Below the pieces are notes generated by a model, which had not been told where the DNA came from, made no database searches, and saw only the letters and a list, made by a program, of their open reading frames with translations. The position numbers were made by a program, and so were the translations under genes. A stretch of 64,000 nt of DNA from Marinomonas ushuaiensis DSM 15871 (lineage in GTDB: Bacteria > Pseudomonadota > Gammaproteobacteria > Pseudomonadales > Marinomonadaceae). This document shows positions 63,984-64,000 of this stretch, one piece after another. Position 1 is the stretch's first letter. Each line of letters begins with the position of its first letter. The DNA lies in NCBI RefSeq assembly GCF_000521805.1, contig NZ_JAMB01000003.1, forward strand, positions 1 to 64,000, given 5' to 3'.

Positions 63984-64000
63984 CTACAACAAGAGCAAAA

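Overview
The window looks like ordinary chromosome of an AT-rich marine gammaproteobacterium, most likely an Oceanospirillales member close to Marinomonas. This is inferred from gene families and neighbourhoods: pabC-mltG-tmk-holB-tatD, tesA facing ybbA/ybbP, rne facing rluC, an Anr/hemN pair, polB, Mks condensin and YecA/BolA/TusA. No species is proven. I see no insertion sequence, prophage, integrase or CRISPR array. Genes are dense and often overlap by 1 to 14 bases.

Layout. 1-304: a tRNA-Glu tail, tRNA-Gly and tRNA-Glu. 352-4613: a folate, cell-wall and replication operon (pabC, mltG, tmk, holB, tatD-like). 4810-7263: a Lon-like AAA protease. 7298-8272: two unknown small genes. 8389-13068: an AraC regulator, acyl-CoA dehydrogenase and ETF:quinone oxidoreductase, so beta-oxidation electrons go to quinone. 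13246-15074: yaiI and type II NADH dehydrogenase. 15199-18392: a MerR-controlled copper-export operon ending in a 32-residue membrane protein. 18570-22993: an MFS exporter, two GGDEF proteins (one intact, one degenerate) and a thioesterase. 23156-25886: yciH-like, truC-like, a 2-hydroxyacid dehydrogenase and tesA on the minus strand. 25913-31443: ybbA, ybbP-like and polB. 31472-34326: tatD, cheV and a TSUP permease.

34414-38552: ferrochelatase, a HAD phosphatase, a secreted helical protein, a triple zinc-ribbon protein, an epimerase and a CbiX-type chelatase. 38591-44375: an MksF-MksE-MksB condensin operon (the Wadjet JetABC family) with no nuclease gene, followed by bolA. 44511-49075: yecA-like, recQ-sprT, ttcA and yfaZ. 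49160-51881: hemN, anr and apt on the minus strand, with an FNR/Anr box at the position expected for activation. 52059-54774: an alpha/beta hydrolase, tusA-like, CBS protein, small secreted protein and MaoC hydratase. 54842-58244: a HAD phosphatase, SppA-type peptidase and SulP transporter. 58366-61527: RNase E, whose tail carries two in-frame tandem repeats. 61992-63983: rluC and prmB.

The most interesting points are: the nuclease-less MksFEB operon with bolA 11 bp downstream; the 32-residue membrane protein at the end of the copA operon; a MerR regulator with unusual cysteines on a CueR-type promoter; a small secreted protein whose best start is ATT; perfect in-frame tandem repeats in rne; and the Anr box suggesting anr autoregulation through hemN. 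None is a clearly new system. They are testable oddities in a mostly core-genome region.
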